The notes: a model not told the origin generated them from the sequence alone. 64,000 nt of DNA from Arthrobacter cheniae (GCF_003602275.1 NZ_QZVT01000013.1:1-64000); one strand, 5' to 3'. Positions 45,443-54,481 are shown, numbered from the stretch's first letter. Numbers and translations: made by a program.

Positions 45443-45611
45443 TGACCGCTCCTCACTTACCAGTTCGGAATCGAGCTCTTGCATCCCGTTCGGGAAGGCG
45501 CCGGTGCCGGCGCCGCATCTCTGCATCACCGGCGCCGCGCGGATCGGGTGTTATGCCTCTCCAACCCCGACTGTTTGGGGGGAACAGCGGGATGCCCCAG
45601 CATATCGGAAG

Positions 45612-45627
45612 GACAGACCAGTCTGTC
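45612..45627 (+). promoter_or_regulatory. TetR operator between the STAS-like and TetR genes
   Basis: GACAGAC-CA-GTCTGTC is a 16-bp perfect palindrome 57 bp before the TetR start. It is of the length and symmetry of TetR/AcrR operators and could serve both divergent genes. Confidence 0.75.
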
Positions 45628-45684
45628 TACTTGGCCGTCTACTCTATTATTGAGGAACCGGCCAAGTATCGAAGGACGCTCCTG

Positions 45685-46284
45685 ATGACAGCGGTAACAC
45701 AAGCATCGACGACTGCCAGGGAGCGGATCCTGGCGACGTCCTACGACCTCTTCCTGCAGCAGGGTGTCCGGGCCGTCGGCGTGAACGAGATCATCGCTAC
45801 GGCCGGCGTCGCCAAAGCAACCTTCTATCACCACTTCCCGTCCAAGGACGATCTCGTCATGGCGTTCTTCGAACGCCGCCAGCAGCTCTTCACCGTCGGC
45901 TACCTCGCCGCTGAGTGCGAGCGCCGCTCCGACACTCCCCGGGGACAATTGCTGGCGATCTTCGACATCTTCGACGAGTGGTTCCACGCGCCGGACTTCG
46001 CAGGCTGCCCCTACATCCGCGCCCTGTTGGAGACCGGACCGGGCCATGCCATCGGAGCTGCCGCTCTCCTCTACCTGGACGACATCCGCTCTAGCGTGGA
46101 AAAAGCCGCCGCGGCGATGGGACTGACGAACCCGGAGGACTTCTCCTACTGTTGGCTGGTACTCATGCAGGGCGCCGTCGTTTCCGGTGTCGGCATCGAC
46201 CCGGGCAGCAGTTCAAGAATCAAAAGACTGGGCGAGCACCTCATTGGCCTTCACACACCTGCTGATGACCGAACGATTAGCTGA
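45685..46284 (+). CDS. TetR-family regulator
   Basis: A 199-aa repressor. N-terminal HTH: ARERILATSYDLFLQQGVRA then VNEIIATAGVAKATFYHHFP with SKDDLVMAFFERR, a textbook TetR domain. The C-terminal helical ligand domain includes a conserved GCPYIRALLE segment. ATG 45685 has AAGGA 8 nt upstream; the long upstream extension of the frame is a shadow. Probably autoregulates through the palindrome at 45612 and may control the divergent STAS-like gene. Confidence 0.9.
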   Translation: MTAVTQASTTARERILATSYDLFLQQGVRAVGVNEIIATAGVAKATFYHHFPSKDDLVMAFFERRQQLFTVGYLAAECERRSDTPRGQLLAIFDIFDEWFHAPDFAGCPYIRALLETGPGHAIGAAALLYLDDIRSSVEKAAAAMGLTNPEDFSYCWLVLMQGAVVSGVGIDPGSSSRIKRLGEHLIGLHTPADDRTIS

Positions 46285-46488
46285 ACCGCGCTGAACCCGG
46301 GTGTAGCTGCCGAACATCAGCCCAGTGTGTTGCTAGGAGCCCTCGAGTCGATTCCGCACCGGAATACCTCCTGCGGCGCGCGGCGCGTGTTGGCCTAGTG
46401 TTCTCGGCTCTGGGCAGCAGAGGTCCAGCACAACCACCCCGACAACCGGTCTTTCCCAGTCCTTCCCGGGCCTTGCCTCATGACCGTG

Positions 46489-46753
46489 ACATGTGTAATG
46501 CGAGCAGCCGTGTATCCAAGGGCCGTTGGACCGTACGGCGGTCGGCGTCATCATGACCCAGAACCAGTTCAGCCAGGAACAAGCTTTCGCGATCCTCGCC
46601 CAGGCTGCCAGCACCCGCACCATCAAACTCCGGGACCCCGCCGCCAGCATCATCGAATCGGTAGGCCAGACCCTGCGCCAAGGGATCACCGGAAGCTGCG
46701 AAGGACTACCACCCAAACCCTTACCTGACCTCACTTATCTCCCTGCACCATAG
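46489..46753 (+). pseudogene. ANTAR-domain remnant
   Basis: From TAVGVIMTQNQFSQEQAFAI to LAQAASTRTIKLRDPAASII the sequence matches the C-terminal two-thirds of an ANTAR RNA-binding domain of GAF-ANTAR antiterminators. The preceding helix (VMRAAVYPRAV) is in another frame, so a frameshift or small deletion lies near 46525. The GAF part is missing. Not functional as it stands. Confidence 0.68.
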
Positions 46754-46789
46754 AATCAGTACTCAAAAACAGGTAAAGGAGTTTATGTC

Positions 46790-47146
46790 GTGCCTTACCG
46801 CAGCAAGAAGCTCCTCGAGCAGTGGGTCCGCGAGTTCATCGCGACCAGCGACGACTCACCCAGTGGTATTGAAGTCCTCCGTCACGACGGCGGAGCAGGA
46901 GCTGACACCGGGCTGGTGGTGATGCGAATGACCGATTTGCCCTCGGACGTCTACCTTTACCCGGCCGGACCCGGTGACCCGAACTGGGAAGTTAACTTCG
47001 GGCCGCGTGAACGGGACCTCACCATGAGCGCAGCCAAACTCCGGAACCTCGCGAAGGAACTCACCCAGGCGGCGGCGTTGTGCGAGTTCCTCGAAGCCAA
47101 ATCAGCACATCACACCCCGGGGTCAGGACACATAACGGCTCCGTAA
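46790..47146 (+). CDS. Conserved hypothetical protein
   Basis: A 118-aa soluble protein I do not recognise. It begins VPYRSKKLLEQWVREFIATS and has a central SDVYLYPAGPGDPNWEVNFG and an amphipathic C-terminal helix (AAKLRNLAKELTQAAALCEF). The GTG at 46790 has a good AAAGGAG ribosome site 8 nt upstream; the ATG five bases earlier is in another frame. Base composition and codon use match real genes nearby. Confidence 0.65.
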   Translation: MPYRSKKLLEQWVREFIATSDDSPSGIEVLRHDGGAGADTGLVVMRMTDLPSDVYLYPAGPGDPNWEVNFGPRERDLTMSAAKLRNLAKELTQAAALCEFLEAKSAHHTPGSGHITAP

Positions 47147-47420
47147 GCGTGGGCGTAGGACTAGGCGTAGGCAACGCTTCGTACGATCCCGTCCTACCGG
47201 TGGGCTTTCACCTCCTGGAGAAGGAGGCAAGTGAAACGGATTACCTGCCGGGATGCAACCTCTTACTGGTGGTTGCACCCGGTTGGCAGCAGCAATTAGC
47301 CTTTTTCCCATCGGATTGTCGAGGGGCGACCGGGCCCTGGGAGGAGGAGCGCATCACCACCGACCAATACCGAGAACAGATTGTCCCAATCCCTGGAAGC
47401 CCCTCACGAGGGGCTTTCCT
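47147..47420 (+). ncRNA. Structured intergenic segment ending in a terminator (possible small RNA)
   Basis: This segment contains a hairpin GCAACC/GGTTGC around 47260-47282 and ends in a terminator: AAGCCCCT (47397-47404) with AGGGGCTT (47409-47416), loop CACG, then TCCTTTT. No credible gene precedes the terminator except the 118-aa protein gene that stops at 47146. It may simply be a long 3' untranslated region, or a separate RNA. The rest of 47421-47736 shows nothing. Confidence 0.3.
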
Positions 47421-47736
47421 TTTGCGTCGGACACCGCAAGCCTTCGCTGGTAACAAAGCACGGTGACAACTGGTGCCTTGTTGCTCGGCGAAGAAGTAGG
47501 CCGTGAAGAGTTCGACCCCCGTAGTAACCCACCACCGACCCCTTACCCTGCACTTCCGAAGGTCCAGTAGCGCGTGGACAACCCGCTGCCAATCACCCTT
47601 CGCCGGGCGGTTCGCGACAACCACTGTGGATGGAATGCATCGGCCCGCGTACACCGTGCACCGGGCAGCCCCACTTAAGGTGACCGATCTGCCTGTGGGG
47701 CTGGCAGCGGTTGAATTGCAGTGGAACACTGGGCGC

Positions 47737-48108
47737 ATGATTGATGCAGCGAAGGCATTCAGCGGTTTCTCCGTGCGGCAGATCCCGGAAGCGAAGGCGT
47801 TCTACGAGGGCGTACTGGGGCTGCCTGTCACGGAAGAGCACGGAATGCTATGGATTGATGTGGGCACCGATCACCGCGTCCTCCTCTATGCCAAGGGCGC
47901 CACACACGAACCGGCATCGTTCACGGTCTTGAACTTCCCGGTGGCCGATGTTGACACCGCGGTCGATGAACTCAAAGCGAAGGGCGTGGAGTTCCTCCAC
48001 TACGACGGAATGACAGACAGTAAGGGCGTGAACCGGCACGGTGGGCCGCTCATTGCCTGGTTCACCGACCCATCAGGCAATGTCCTAAGCGTCCTGGCCA
48101 CGCCCTGA
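47737..48108 (+). CDS. VOC-family protein (glyoxalase-like)
   Basis: A 123-aa vicinal oxygen chelate protein: AAKAFSGFSVRQIPEAKAFY, EGVLGLPVTEE, then FTVLNFPVADVDTAVDELKA and a closing DPSGNVLSVLAT. ATG 47737 begins family homology; the frame is open from 47503 but that part looks random. No strong ribosome site is seen. Substrate unknown. Confidence 0.82.
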   Translation: MIDAAKAFSGFSVRQIPEAKAFYEGVLGLPVTEEHGMLWIDVGTDHRVLLYAKGATHEPASFTVLNFPVADVDTAVDELKAKGVEFLHYDGMTDSKGVNRHGGPLIAWFTDPSGNVLSVLATP

Positions 48109-48222
48109 CACCAAGGACACGTATCAGCGGGGACTTGTACCCGCTGAACCGTGTCGACAGCCGGTCGGTGAACTGATTCAACGCGCCTGGCGGACGGACG
48201 CATTCGCTGCGCATCCCTTTCG

Positions 48223-48426
48223 ATGGCGCGGCTAGATGTAGAAGGCCTCAAGCTCTCGCTGCTGGGAACCGCTGAACCCGCGGTCCCCCATGAGTGGTTC
48301 GACAAGCTCTCAGCCGGCGGAGCGGTGATTGATCCTCTCGCTCCCAAACCATGGGGCGCTTCCGACGGTCAGGTCATCGATCGTCACGGTCTTCACTGGC
48401 TCATCGGATACGAAACTCACGCGTGA
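48223..48426 (+). pseudogene. PhnB/VOC C-terminal fragment
   Basis: Sixty-seven codons end in a segment typical of PhnB-type VOC proteins (WFDKLSAGGAVIDPLAPKPW, GASDGQVIDRHGLHWLIGYE). The first half of the domain is missing, the region before the match (LDVEGLKLSLLGTAEPAVPH) being compressed. Probably an internal deletion of a roughly 140-aa gene. No ribosome site. Confidence 0.62.
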
Positions 48427-48565
48427 GAGACGTACACGCTCCGCCGCACAACGTCCTAGGAGCAATTCCGTAGGGACTCTGCGATGCAGAGCACCGGGAT
48501 GAGACACCGCGGATGCATGTCGAGGTCTGGAGCCGACCACACCGGTGCTCGGCGCCCGGTTCGCG

Positions 48566-49135
48566 TCACGGCACGTCGCTTCCGATATTCAGGGAGCGGT
48601 ACACCGTCGCCCGACTGGCACCATTGATCTTCCCAATATCTGCTGGTGCGAGTCCTTGTGCTTTCAGGTCCCGAGCACGTCTGACCTTCGCATGATCGGC
48701 GGTGACTTCCCGCCGGCCGGCTTTTCGCCCGTGTTCCTTGGCCGCTGCCATACAGGCGCTAGTGCGTTCGGCGAGCTGGTCACGCTCGAGCTGGGCGAAA
48801 GCAGACATGACGGTGAGCATGGCCCGACCCATTGGTCCGGTAATGCTGATCCCCTCGGTGACACTGCGAGCGTGCACTCCCCTGGTCTCCAGGCCATTTA
48901 TGAGGGCCAGCAGGTTCCGGGTGTTGCGTCTCAGCCGATCCAGTTTCCACACCAAGACCTCATCCCCACTCCGGAGGTGATTGAGGAGCTTGTCGAGCTC
49001 GGGCCGACTGGCCGTCGTTCCGCTCACCCCATGGTCGGTGAAGATCCGATCACAGCCCGCAGCAGTAAGTGCTGCGTGCTGCAGATTTGCGTTCTGCTCC
49101 ACGGTGCTGACCCTGGCGTACCCGATACTTCCCAT
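48566..49135 (-). CDS. Serine recombinase (resolvase/invertase)
   Basis: A 189-aa small serine recombinase of the Tn3/Hin type. Catalytic Ser is S10 in IGYARVS; further landmarks are FTDHGVSGTTASRPEL, VWKLDRLRRNTRNLLALING, the E helix (LTVMSAFAQLERDQLAERTS), a GRKAGRREV linker and an HTH (APADIGKINGASRATVYRSL). It appears full length and intact. ATG 49135 begins family homology; about 64 further in-frame codons upstream look random. No transposase is adjacent. It probably acts on plasmid, transposon or integrated sites; candidate repeats are listed at 49241, 50501 and 54482. Confidence 0.9.
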   Translation of the reverse strand: MGSIGYARVSTVEQNANLQHAALTAAGCDRIFTDHGVSGTTASRPELDKLLNHLRSGDEVLVWKLDRLRRNTRNLLALINGLETRGVHARSVTEGISITGPMGRAMLTVMSAFAQLERDQLAERTSACMAAAKEHGRKAGRREVTADHAKVRRARDLKAQGLAPADIGKINGASRATVYRSLNIGSDVP

Positions 49136-49240
49136 CTCCGCGTTCCCCACACTCTTCAAAGGCCTGTTTTTCCTATCCTGGCCACCGAATTCTCCGCTGA
49201 TGCTGAACGTCACTGGTCCACCCCTCGACCACCTCGTGCG

Positions 49241-49267
49241 TCCAATCAAGGGATTCCTTGGTAGGGA
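49241..49267 (+). repeat. Short dispersed repeat, copy 1
   Basis: The core TCAAGGGATTCCTTGG resembles copies at 50501 and 54482. It lies about 105 bp upstream of the recombinase start. Shared context CGTCC before the core is seen with the copy at 54482. Confidence 0.45.
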
Positions 49268-49434
49268 AGGGTCTTTGCAAGTGCTCGCCTGCAATGCTCC
49301 CGACCTTGATGCTCCTATGGGCGTCAACTTGAGCCTGGCTGTTTGATTGGAACTGGCGGGGCGGTTTGAGTCAGGGCTCAGAAGCGGTTGTCTTTAGAGT
49401 CGGGGTCATTAGCTGGCGGTATGCCTGGTGAGGG

Positions 49435-50298
49435 TCAGTTCAACTCGGGTAGTCGGGCTTTGAGCCAGCTGAGGACCCATCGCTCGAGCCGCTCGGCGTC
49501 CCAGTCGCGGGCGGTCACCAGCACCACCTCGCGGTCCTCCCTGAGCACGGATTCGATGCCTGGCTGTGCGGCAAGGTCTTTGATCATCCGGTCTATTTTC
49601 TGTGAGTGTTCGTGGGCTATTTCTTCATGTAGGCCGATGTCGAAGACTCCGTCCTCCTCGCCGACTTCTGCGAGTGGTTCTTCCACCACTGAGACCCTTT
49701 CGACCTCATCGCGAAGATGGGTGATGAGTCCGGTTGCGTAGGAGGTGAACTCGTCGTCGCGTAGCGGGTCCATGTGGCGCCGCAGTCGGCTGGCCGTGAC
49801 GGCGACCATGCGTGGTAGGTAAAGCTGGCCATCATAGTCGGTGGTCGAGCTAACGAGCACTGGATGGTGGTAGTTGACGTAGGCCTTAATTCGGTGTTGG
49901 CCAATCTGCCACACGGCTTCCGGGGCGGCTGCTGTGACGACGCCTCCGAGGTAGGAGATGAACCCGTCCAGTAGTGTCACGACCTCGTCCGGTGTGCTCC
50001 TGCGGAGGTCCGAGGAGTACCGGGCCCACGAAGGCCACCAGGTAGGGGCCGGCGCATCCGGGTCGAAGGGGGTGGAGTAGTCCTCCACTGTCGTGATGCG
50101 GGTGGCGATCCACAGCCACAGCGGGGTGAGTGACTCGGCTTTGCCGTCGAGTATGGTGGCCGGATCCCGGTCGTGGGCGGTGAGTTCGTCCCGCAGCCGC
50201 TGCAGGGCAACGGGGCGTTCGGTCAGGTACTCGGCCAGGGCGGTAGCAGCTTGGCGTTTTGTCATCTTGCGGAAGTAGGTCATCGCCATGAGGCGCAC
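49435..50298 (-). CDS. Conserved hypothetical protein
   Basis: Up to 287 aa, soluble, acidic C-terminal half. The N-terminal part is helical and basic (YFRKMTKRQAATALAEYLTE), and the middle is Trp-rich (SLTPLWLWIATRIT, APTWWPSWARYSSDL), followed by YHHPVLVSSTTDYDGQLYLP and a long helical region (LREDREVVLVTARDWDAERL). No family recognised. The first codon is GTG 50298; ATG 50289 or 50283 may be the true start. It reads like a genuine gene by composition and length. Confidence 0.68.
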   Translation of the reverse strand: MRLMAMTYFRKMTKRQAATALAEYLTERPVALQRLRDELTAHDRDPATILDGKAESLTPLWLWIATRITTVEDYSTPFDPDAPAPTWWPSWARYSSDLRRSTPDEVVTLLDGFISYLGGVVTAAAPEAVWQIGQHRIKAYVNYHHPVLVSSTTDYDGQLYLPRMVAVTASRLRRHMDPLRDDEFTSYATGLITHLRDEVERVSVVEEPLAEVGEEDGVFDIGLHEEIAHEHSQKIDRMIKDLAAQPGIESVLREDREVVLVTARDWDAERLERWVLSWLKARLPELN

Positions 50299-50645
50299 TC
50301 TACTCGGGCCTGTTCGGCCTTGATGTGATCCGGCAGTAACCGGTACCGACTCCAGCCGGGCTTTTTATGTTCAGGCCTGCACGCCGCGCACAACCAGGTA
50401 TAGCGGTGGTTATGCCAACAGGCCGCTGCGCTCCAACGAGCAGGTCAAATCGGAGTAAGGATCGCTACCCCTGAGACATTCGGTTTCAGGCATTTGGCTA
50501 TCTCATCAAAGGATCCTTCGCTGAGAAGAAACGCACGACGTTTGGCAGGGGGTAAGGGGTTAAGCCTGGGGGCGGTTTTTGGGCGGCGTAGCCTCATAGT
50601 GAGTGGTGCGATCGCCAGTCGACCACCAGAGGAGAGGGAAGACAG
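50299..50645. other. Intergenic with dispersed repeat copy 2
   Basis: Contains TCTCATCAAAGGATCCTTCG at 50501-50520 followed by CTGAGA, matching the copy at 54482 in most positions. A minus-strand frame over the whole stretch is a shadow of the SRPBCC gene. No gene recognised. Confidence 0.5.
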
Positions 50646-51077
50646 ATGCGTGCAGGATACGTCGCCACGTCGACGATCTCGATCGAGGCACCGACAAGCC
50701 GCGTGTGGACGGTACTGACCGATCGTGATGCGATCAAGGAATTCATGTTCGGCACGGACGTCGCTACCGAGTGGGAAATCGGCGGCCCGATCTCCTGGCA
50801 CGGCGTGTGGAAAGGCGCAGCGTATGAGGACCGGGGCATTGTTCTTGAGTGTGACCCCGGACGGCGGCTGGTAGTAACCCATTTCAGTCCGCTGAGCGGC
50901 CGGAAGGATGAGCCTGAGAACTACCACACGCTCGCATGGACTCTGGAAAGCGCAACCGGCACGACGCAGCTGACCCTTTCGCAGGACAACAATGCAAGCG
51001 TCGAGGAAGCCCAACACGCGGAGGGCATGTGGGACGCCCTCGTGATGAGCGTGAAAACAATCGCCGAACGAGAATGA
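50646..51077 (+). CDS. SRPBCC/AHSA1-like protein
   Basis: A 143-aa START-like lipid-binding-fold protein: TSTISIEAPTSRVWTVLTDR, ATEWEIGGPISWHGVWKG, RGIVLECDPGRRLVVTHFSP, and a long final helix (GMWDALVMSVKTIAER). The AHSA1-type motif is the W-x-x-G-G-P-I segment. ATG 50646 has GAGAGGGAAG upstream. Function likely binding of a small hydrophobic ligand or toxin resistance; cannot be specified. Confidence 0.85.
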   Translation: MRAGYVATSTISIEAPTSRVWTVLTDRDAIKEFMFGTDVATEWEIGGPISWHGVWKGAAYEDRGIVLECDPGRRLVVTHFSPLSGRKDEPENYHTLAWTLESATGTTQLTLSQDNNASVEEAQHAEGMWDALVMSVKTIAERE

Positions 51078-51339
51078 ATGATGATCACGGGCCGAGATCC
51101 CGACCTGAGTGAGAGATTGACGTACGGGCCCGGGGCGTGATCACTGGGTGGACTGACAGCAGCCGACAGCATCACGCACCCTGAAGGCTTCGTTGGTCAA
51201 CAAGCTCTTCAAGCCGGCGCTGGGGGTGCAGCAGTACAGTACGCGGTAGATGCTGCGCGAGCGAGGTCTACCGCGGTTGAGCCGACAGTCTCCTACCAGC
51301 AGGGGTGACACCCCTGCGTTGGATAGCTGAAGGTCTACC

Positions 51340-51578
51340 GTGAACACCACACCCTCCAATCCATCGCCCGATTCCTCGGCTCCTCGCGAACTCCAGGCGA
51401 TCTTCGGCCGCAGCAACGGGTACCTCCTCCCCGAGCAGACCGCCCACGACGCTATCGACGGGCTCGCAGAAATCGCCCGGACATCATCACCACCGTTGAG
51501 GGCGCCGGCGTAAGCATCATCGACACGGACGGCACCCGCACCACCGCGGTCGAGAGGCTGCTGCAAGAATCAACGTGA
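51340..51578 (+). pseudogene. Frameshifted GAF-domain protein remnant
   Basis: GTG 51340 with GAAGG upstream opens a frame reading RELQAIFGRSNGYLLPEQTA and HDAIDGLAEIAR. One base appears missing near 51480, after which the expected GAF sequence resumes in the next frame (DIITTVEGAGVSIIDTDGTR then TTAVERLLQEST). A TGA ends it at 51578, far short of a full GAF or GAF-ANTAR protein. A single-base deletion plus 3' truncation explains the layout. Confidence 0.68.
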
Positions 51579-51655
51579 TCATAGAAGTAGTGAGGATCAG
51601 CTGCCGGACAAATTGCGATCTCCCTACACAGGCGCCGAGGAAAGGATGCCAGATT

Positions 51656-52225
51656 ATGGGCGACCGACCCGCACGGTGGACCGAGGCCACCGTCTATCCC
51701 GACATGTGGGCTGACCCTGACCGCGACCCCCGCAACAGCGAGGGGGTGAGCCCGGACGGGGAACTACCCACGCTGAAGCAGTACCTCACCGATTACCGTC
51801 TGACGATCCTCATGAAGTGCGAGGGCCTGACGCCGGATCAGTTGGCGCGCCGCTCGGTACCGCCATCTACGATGTCGTTACTCGGCTTGATACGACATCT
51901 GGCCGAGGTGGAACGAGACTGGCGAAACTGGCTCAGTACGGATGCCCCGCTTCCAACGCTTTACGGCAGACGTGACGCGGACTTCGACGGCGCGGCGGCG
52001 GATGAAGCGGTGGTCGATGAGGCGCGCACTGATCTCGCTCGTGAACAGGAACTGACTGACGCCGCTCTAGCCCTCCATTCAGACCTAGGGCAACGCGTCG
52101 GGCGAGACGGTATCGCGATTCGCGAGCTCATGGTGCACAGGGTGCACAGGGTCGAAGAGTACGCCCGCCACTGCGGGAACGCCGACCTACTACGAGAATG
52201 CATCGACGGCAGAGTCGGGCAGTAA
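51656..52225 (+). CDS. DinB-family protein (DUF664, mycothiol-dependent type)
   Basis: A 189-aa four-helix-bundle protein. The DUF664 layout is visible: LKQYLTDYRLTILMKCEGLT, RRSVPPSTMSLLGLIRHLAE then VERDWRNWL, and the closing REIRELMVHRVHRVEEYARH-like metal helix with H-x-x-R-x-x-E-Y-A-R-H. Metal-binding His residues (first helix-2 His, last-helix His pair) are kept. ATG 51656 has AAAGGATG upstream; the frame is open 27 codons further. May be a mycothiol-dependent transferase or maleylpyruvate isomerase relative. Confidence 0.8.
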   Translation: MGDRPARWTEATVYPDMWADPDRDPRNSEGVSPDGELPTLKQYLTDYRLTILMKCEGLTPDQLARRSVPPSTMSLLGLIRHLAEVERDWRNWLSTDAPLPTLYGRRDADFDGAAADEAVVDEARTDLAREQELTDAALALHSDLGQRVGRDGIAIRELMVHRVHRVEEYARHCGNADLLRECIDGRVGQ

Positions 52226-52598
52226 GAAAACCAACTGCGGTTCTTCACGAGTCCGAGCCCTTCGCCGGGTAGTGCTCGGCGTATCCGGCCGGTGTCGCGA
52301 AGTGGTCAGCAGGGTCCCTGCCGGCTGAAGTCGACGTCTCAGGCACCGCCCTTCAGGCTGACCGACCATAATAGGCTTCAATGCCCCTACCTCGTCACCC
52401 AGTCCCTTGACCTCACCGGCGGCGGCAGAGCCGGCTGGGTGATCAGGTGGAAGCCGGCCCTGAACGCGCTCGTTTTTCCTCTTCACAGGCGGTTCGGAAG
52501 AACCACTCACTGATGATAATTGCCACACCTACACACCGTTTATCGGACCGTCCCGCCGAGAATCGACACCACGGGCGATGCAGAGGAAATCCGAAGTC
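52226..52598. other. Intergenic, no gene recognised
   Basis: A plus-strand frame (52292-52513) ends in WKPALNALVFPLHRRF, faintly like the end of a transposase, but not enough to assign. No ribosome sites. Confidence 0.4.
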
Positions 52599-52778
52599 AT
52601 GAAAGATTGGAAGATGAAGACATTAGTACCAGCACTTGTTGTCGTGCTCGGCTTTGCGCTCATGATCGCGCAGATCCGTGCAGAGAGTGAACCAGGCGCG
52701 ATCCCGCTTTCGCTGATCGTGATTGGTGCCAGTTGGCTCTTCATCTCGCGGGCTCGAAAGCGGCGGCACCGCGCGTAG
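52599..52778 (+). CDS. Small two-helix membrane protein
   Basis: Predicted 59 aa: MKDWKMKTLVPALVVVLGFA begins the first membrane helix, a short loop (RAESEPGAI) follows, then a second helix (PLSLIVIGASWLFI) and a basic tail (SRARKRRHRA). ATG 52599 has GAGGAA upstream, which favours it over the ATG at 52578. Family unknown. The clear topology supports it as a real gene. Confidence 0.6.
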   Translation: MKDWKMKTLVPALVVVLGFALMIAQIRAESEPGAIPLSLIVIGASWLFISRARKRRHRA

Positions 52779-52960
52779 CTGCAGTCGGCGCTGTCCGACC
52801 ACCTGAACCGTCCGTTGCGATGGAGGACAGAGAACCTGTGGTTGGCTTTCTTTGGCTTTGCCTCAGGCGTATCCTCGGAGCCAGCGACCAGTCCTTCACG
52901 ATGGCACTGGTAGTGGTCTCCCTCCCGAGATCCCAATCTTCACGATGACAAGAGACCATC

Positions 52961-54385
52961 ATGGGCAGCAGGGAAATCACCGCCGACCCGGGGATCAGCC
53001 CGGCCTCGCGAGCGTCTGGTAGCCGCCGATCGCAAACCATCGCGGTAATCCTCACCGGCATCCTGACAGCAACGCTCAGCGCTTGCACCCCTGATGAGGA
53101 TCTAGGTGCTGCGAATGTCTGGTCCTTGACAGGTCCCGACGCCTCGGCCGGTGATGTAGCACTGTCTGCCGAGGACGGAGCCCGATGGACGGACGAGGGC
53201 TTGCAGCTCAGCGGCACAAACTATGCCAGCACCTCCACACCGGGACCCATTGCGACGGATTCTAGTTTCACCGTCAGCGCCTGGGCCCGTCCAACGGGGC
53301 AGCCAGCGGAATACACCAGTGTCCTCACTCAGGCAGGGGACGTAGCCGGAGCGTTCTTTCTGGGTGTCGCCGAAGGGTTCTGGTCGTTCTCGGTCAAGCC
53401 CGAAGACGGCAATGGTGGCGACTTCGTGACCAACAGGGATCGAGCAACACAGGTGGAGGTGGAACCGGACGCATGGGTTCACCTCGCAGGGGTTTACGAC
53501 GCCGATGGCGGTCGGGCCCGATTCTTCCTCAACGGTTACCCGGTGAGCGACCAGGGCATCGCCACGGACAGTGTGTACGCGGCGGACGGTCCACTCCTGA
53601 TCGGTCGCGGCCAGACACGGCGACAACCGTCCAACTTTTTCGGCGGCACCATCACGGACGTGCGTACCTGGCCACGGGCCCTTAGCGAGAAGGAGGTCGC
53701 CGCTGCCGCTCAGGCCGCGACCCCCGAGGGCGCGTCCCTGGATGAGCCGGAAAAGTCAGCCCCATTTGTTTGTCCTGAGCCGGGCGGGGGTATCTGCCTG
53801 GGCACCCTTGCTGCGGGTACCTACGAGACGACGTCCTTCGAGCCAGCCCTCACTTACACGGTGCCCGAGGGCTGGACCAATCGCGAGGACCTGCCGGGCA
53901 ATATGCTGCTGAGCAGGATCGACGATCCGGAGGAGGGCACCTGGGGCGGCAGCTACATCGGCGTGTACCAAAATGTCCGTGCACCGGCGCCCTGCGGTGA
54001 GCAACCCCAACCCGAAATCGGTACGAGCGACGCAGAACTCGCAACCTGGTACCGCACGGTACCGGGCCTTCAGGTTATGCGGGACGTCCCCGTGACGGTG
54101 GGCGGCTTGCCCGGTGTAGTGCTCGACCTGACACTCGATAGTGAGTGGAGGACCCCCTGTCCGCCCGGTGCTCTCAATGCTGTTCCCGTCCTTATCGGCG
54201 GCGGGGTCTCTGATCTCCATCACGTCATCGGCGCGCCCCTGGAGATGCGTCTGTTCCTCCTTGACTGGGATGGAGGAAATGTCGCGATCGAGGTGACCGC
54301 CCTGCTCGAGCAGCACAGCCTCACCAACTACCTCGAGGAAGCCGGCGCTGACGCAGTCGTGAACTCTTTCGACTTCGCGTCCTGA
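52961..54385 (+). CDS. LamG-domain lipoprotein
   Basis: A 474-aa exported lipoprotein. The signal peptide ends in the lipobox TLSAC after IAVILTGILTATLS. A concanavalin-like LamG/laminin-G_3 domain spans about residues 50-250 (SSFTVSAWARPTGQPAEYTS, VHLAGVYDADGGRARFFLNG, DVRTWPRALSEKEVAAAA). The C-terminal half (TYTVPEGWTNREDLPGNMLL ... VTVGGLPGVVLDLTLD) is a separate beta domain with a few Cys pairs. Anchored outside the membrane; probably binds a glycan or surface ligand. ATG 52961 has AAGAGA upstream. No operon partner. Confidence 0.85.
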   Translation: MGSREITADPGISPASRASGSRRSQTIAVILTGILTATLSACTPDEDLGAANVWSLTGPDASAGDVALSAEDGARWTDEGLQLSGTNYASTSTPGPIATDSSFTVSAWARPTGQPAEYTSVLTQAGDVAGAFFLGVAEGFWSFSVKPEDGNGGDFVTNRDRATQVEVEPDAWVHLAGVYDADGGRARFFLNGYPVSDQGIATDSVYAADGPLLIGRGQTRRQPSNFFGGTITDVRTWPRALSEKEVAAAAQAATPEGASLDEPEKSAPFVCPEPGGGICLGTLAAGTYETTSFEPALTYTVPEGWTNREDLPGNMLLSRIDDPEEGTWGGSYIGVYQNVRAPAPCGEQPQPEIGTSDAELATWYRTVPGLQVMRDVPVTVGGLPGVVLDLTLDSEWRTPCPPGALNAVPVLIGGGVSDLHHVIGAPLEMRLFLLDWDGGNVAIEVTALLEQHSLTNYLEEAGADAVVNSFDFAS

Positions 54386-54481
54386 CTCTTCCCTCAGCCC
54401 TCCACCCCTTTCTGCCCCACCCCGTCCTACCGGGGACACCTACCCCTGTCACGTCGATTCTCCGCCGATGCGTGCAGTCCG

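Noticed and set aside
52292-52513. Possible transposase tail (WKPALNALVFPLHRRF)
   Set aside because: Too short and too weak to assign to an insertion-sequence family; no repeats nearby.
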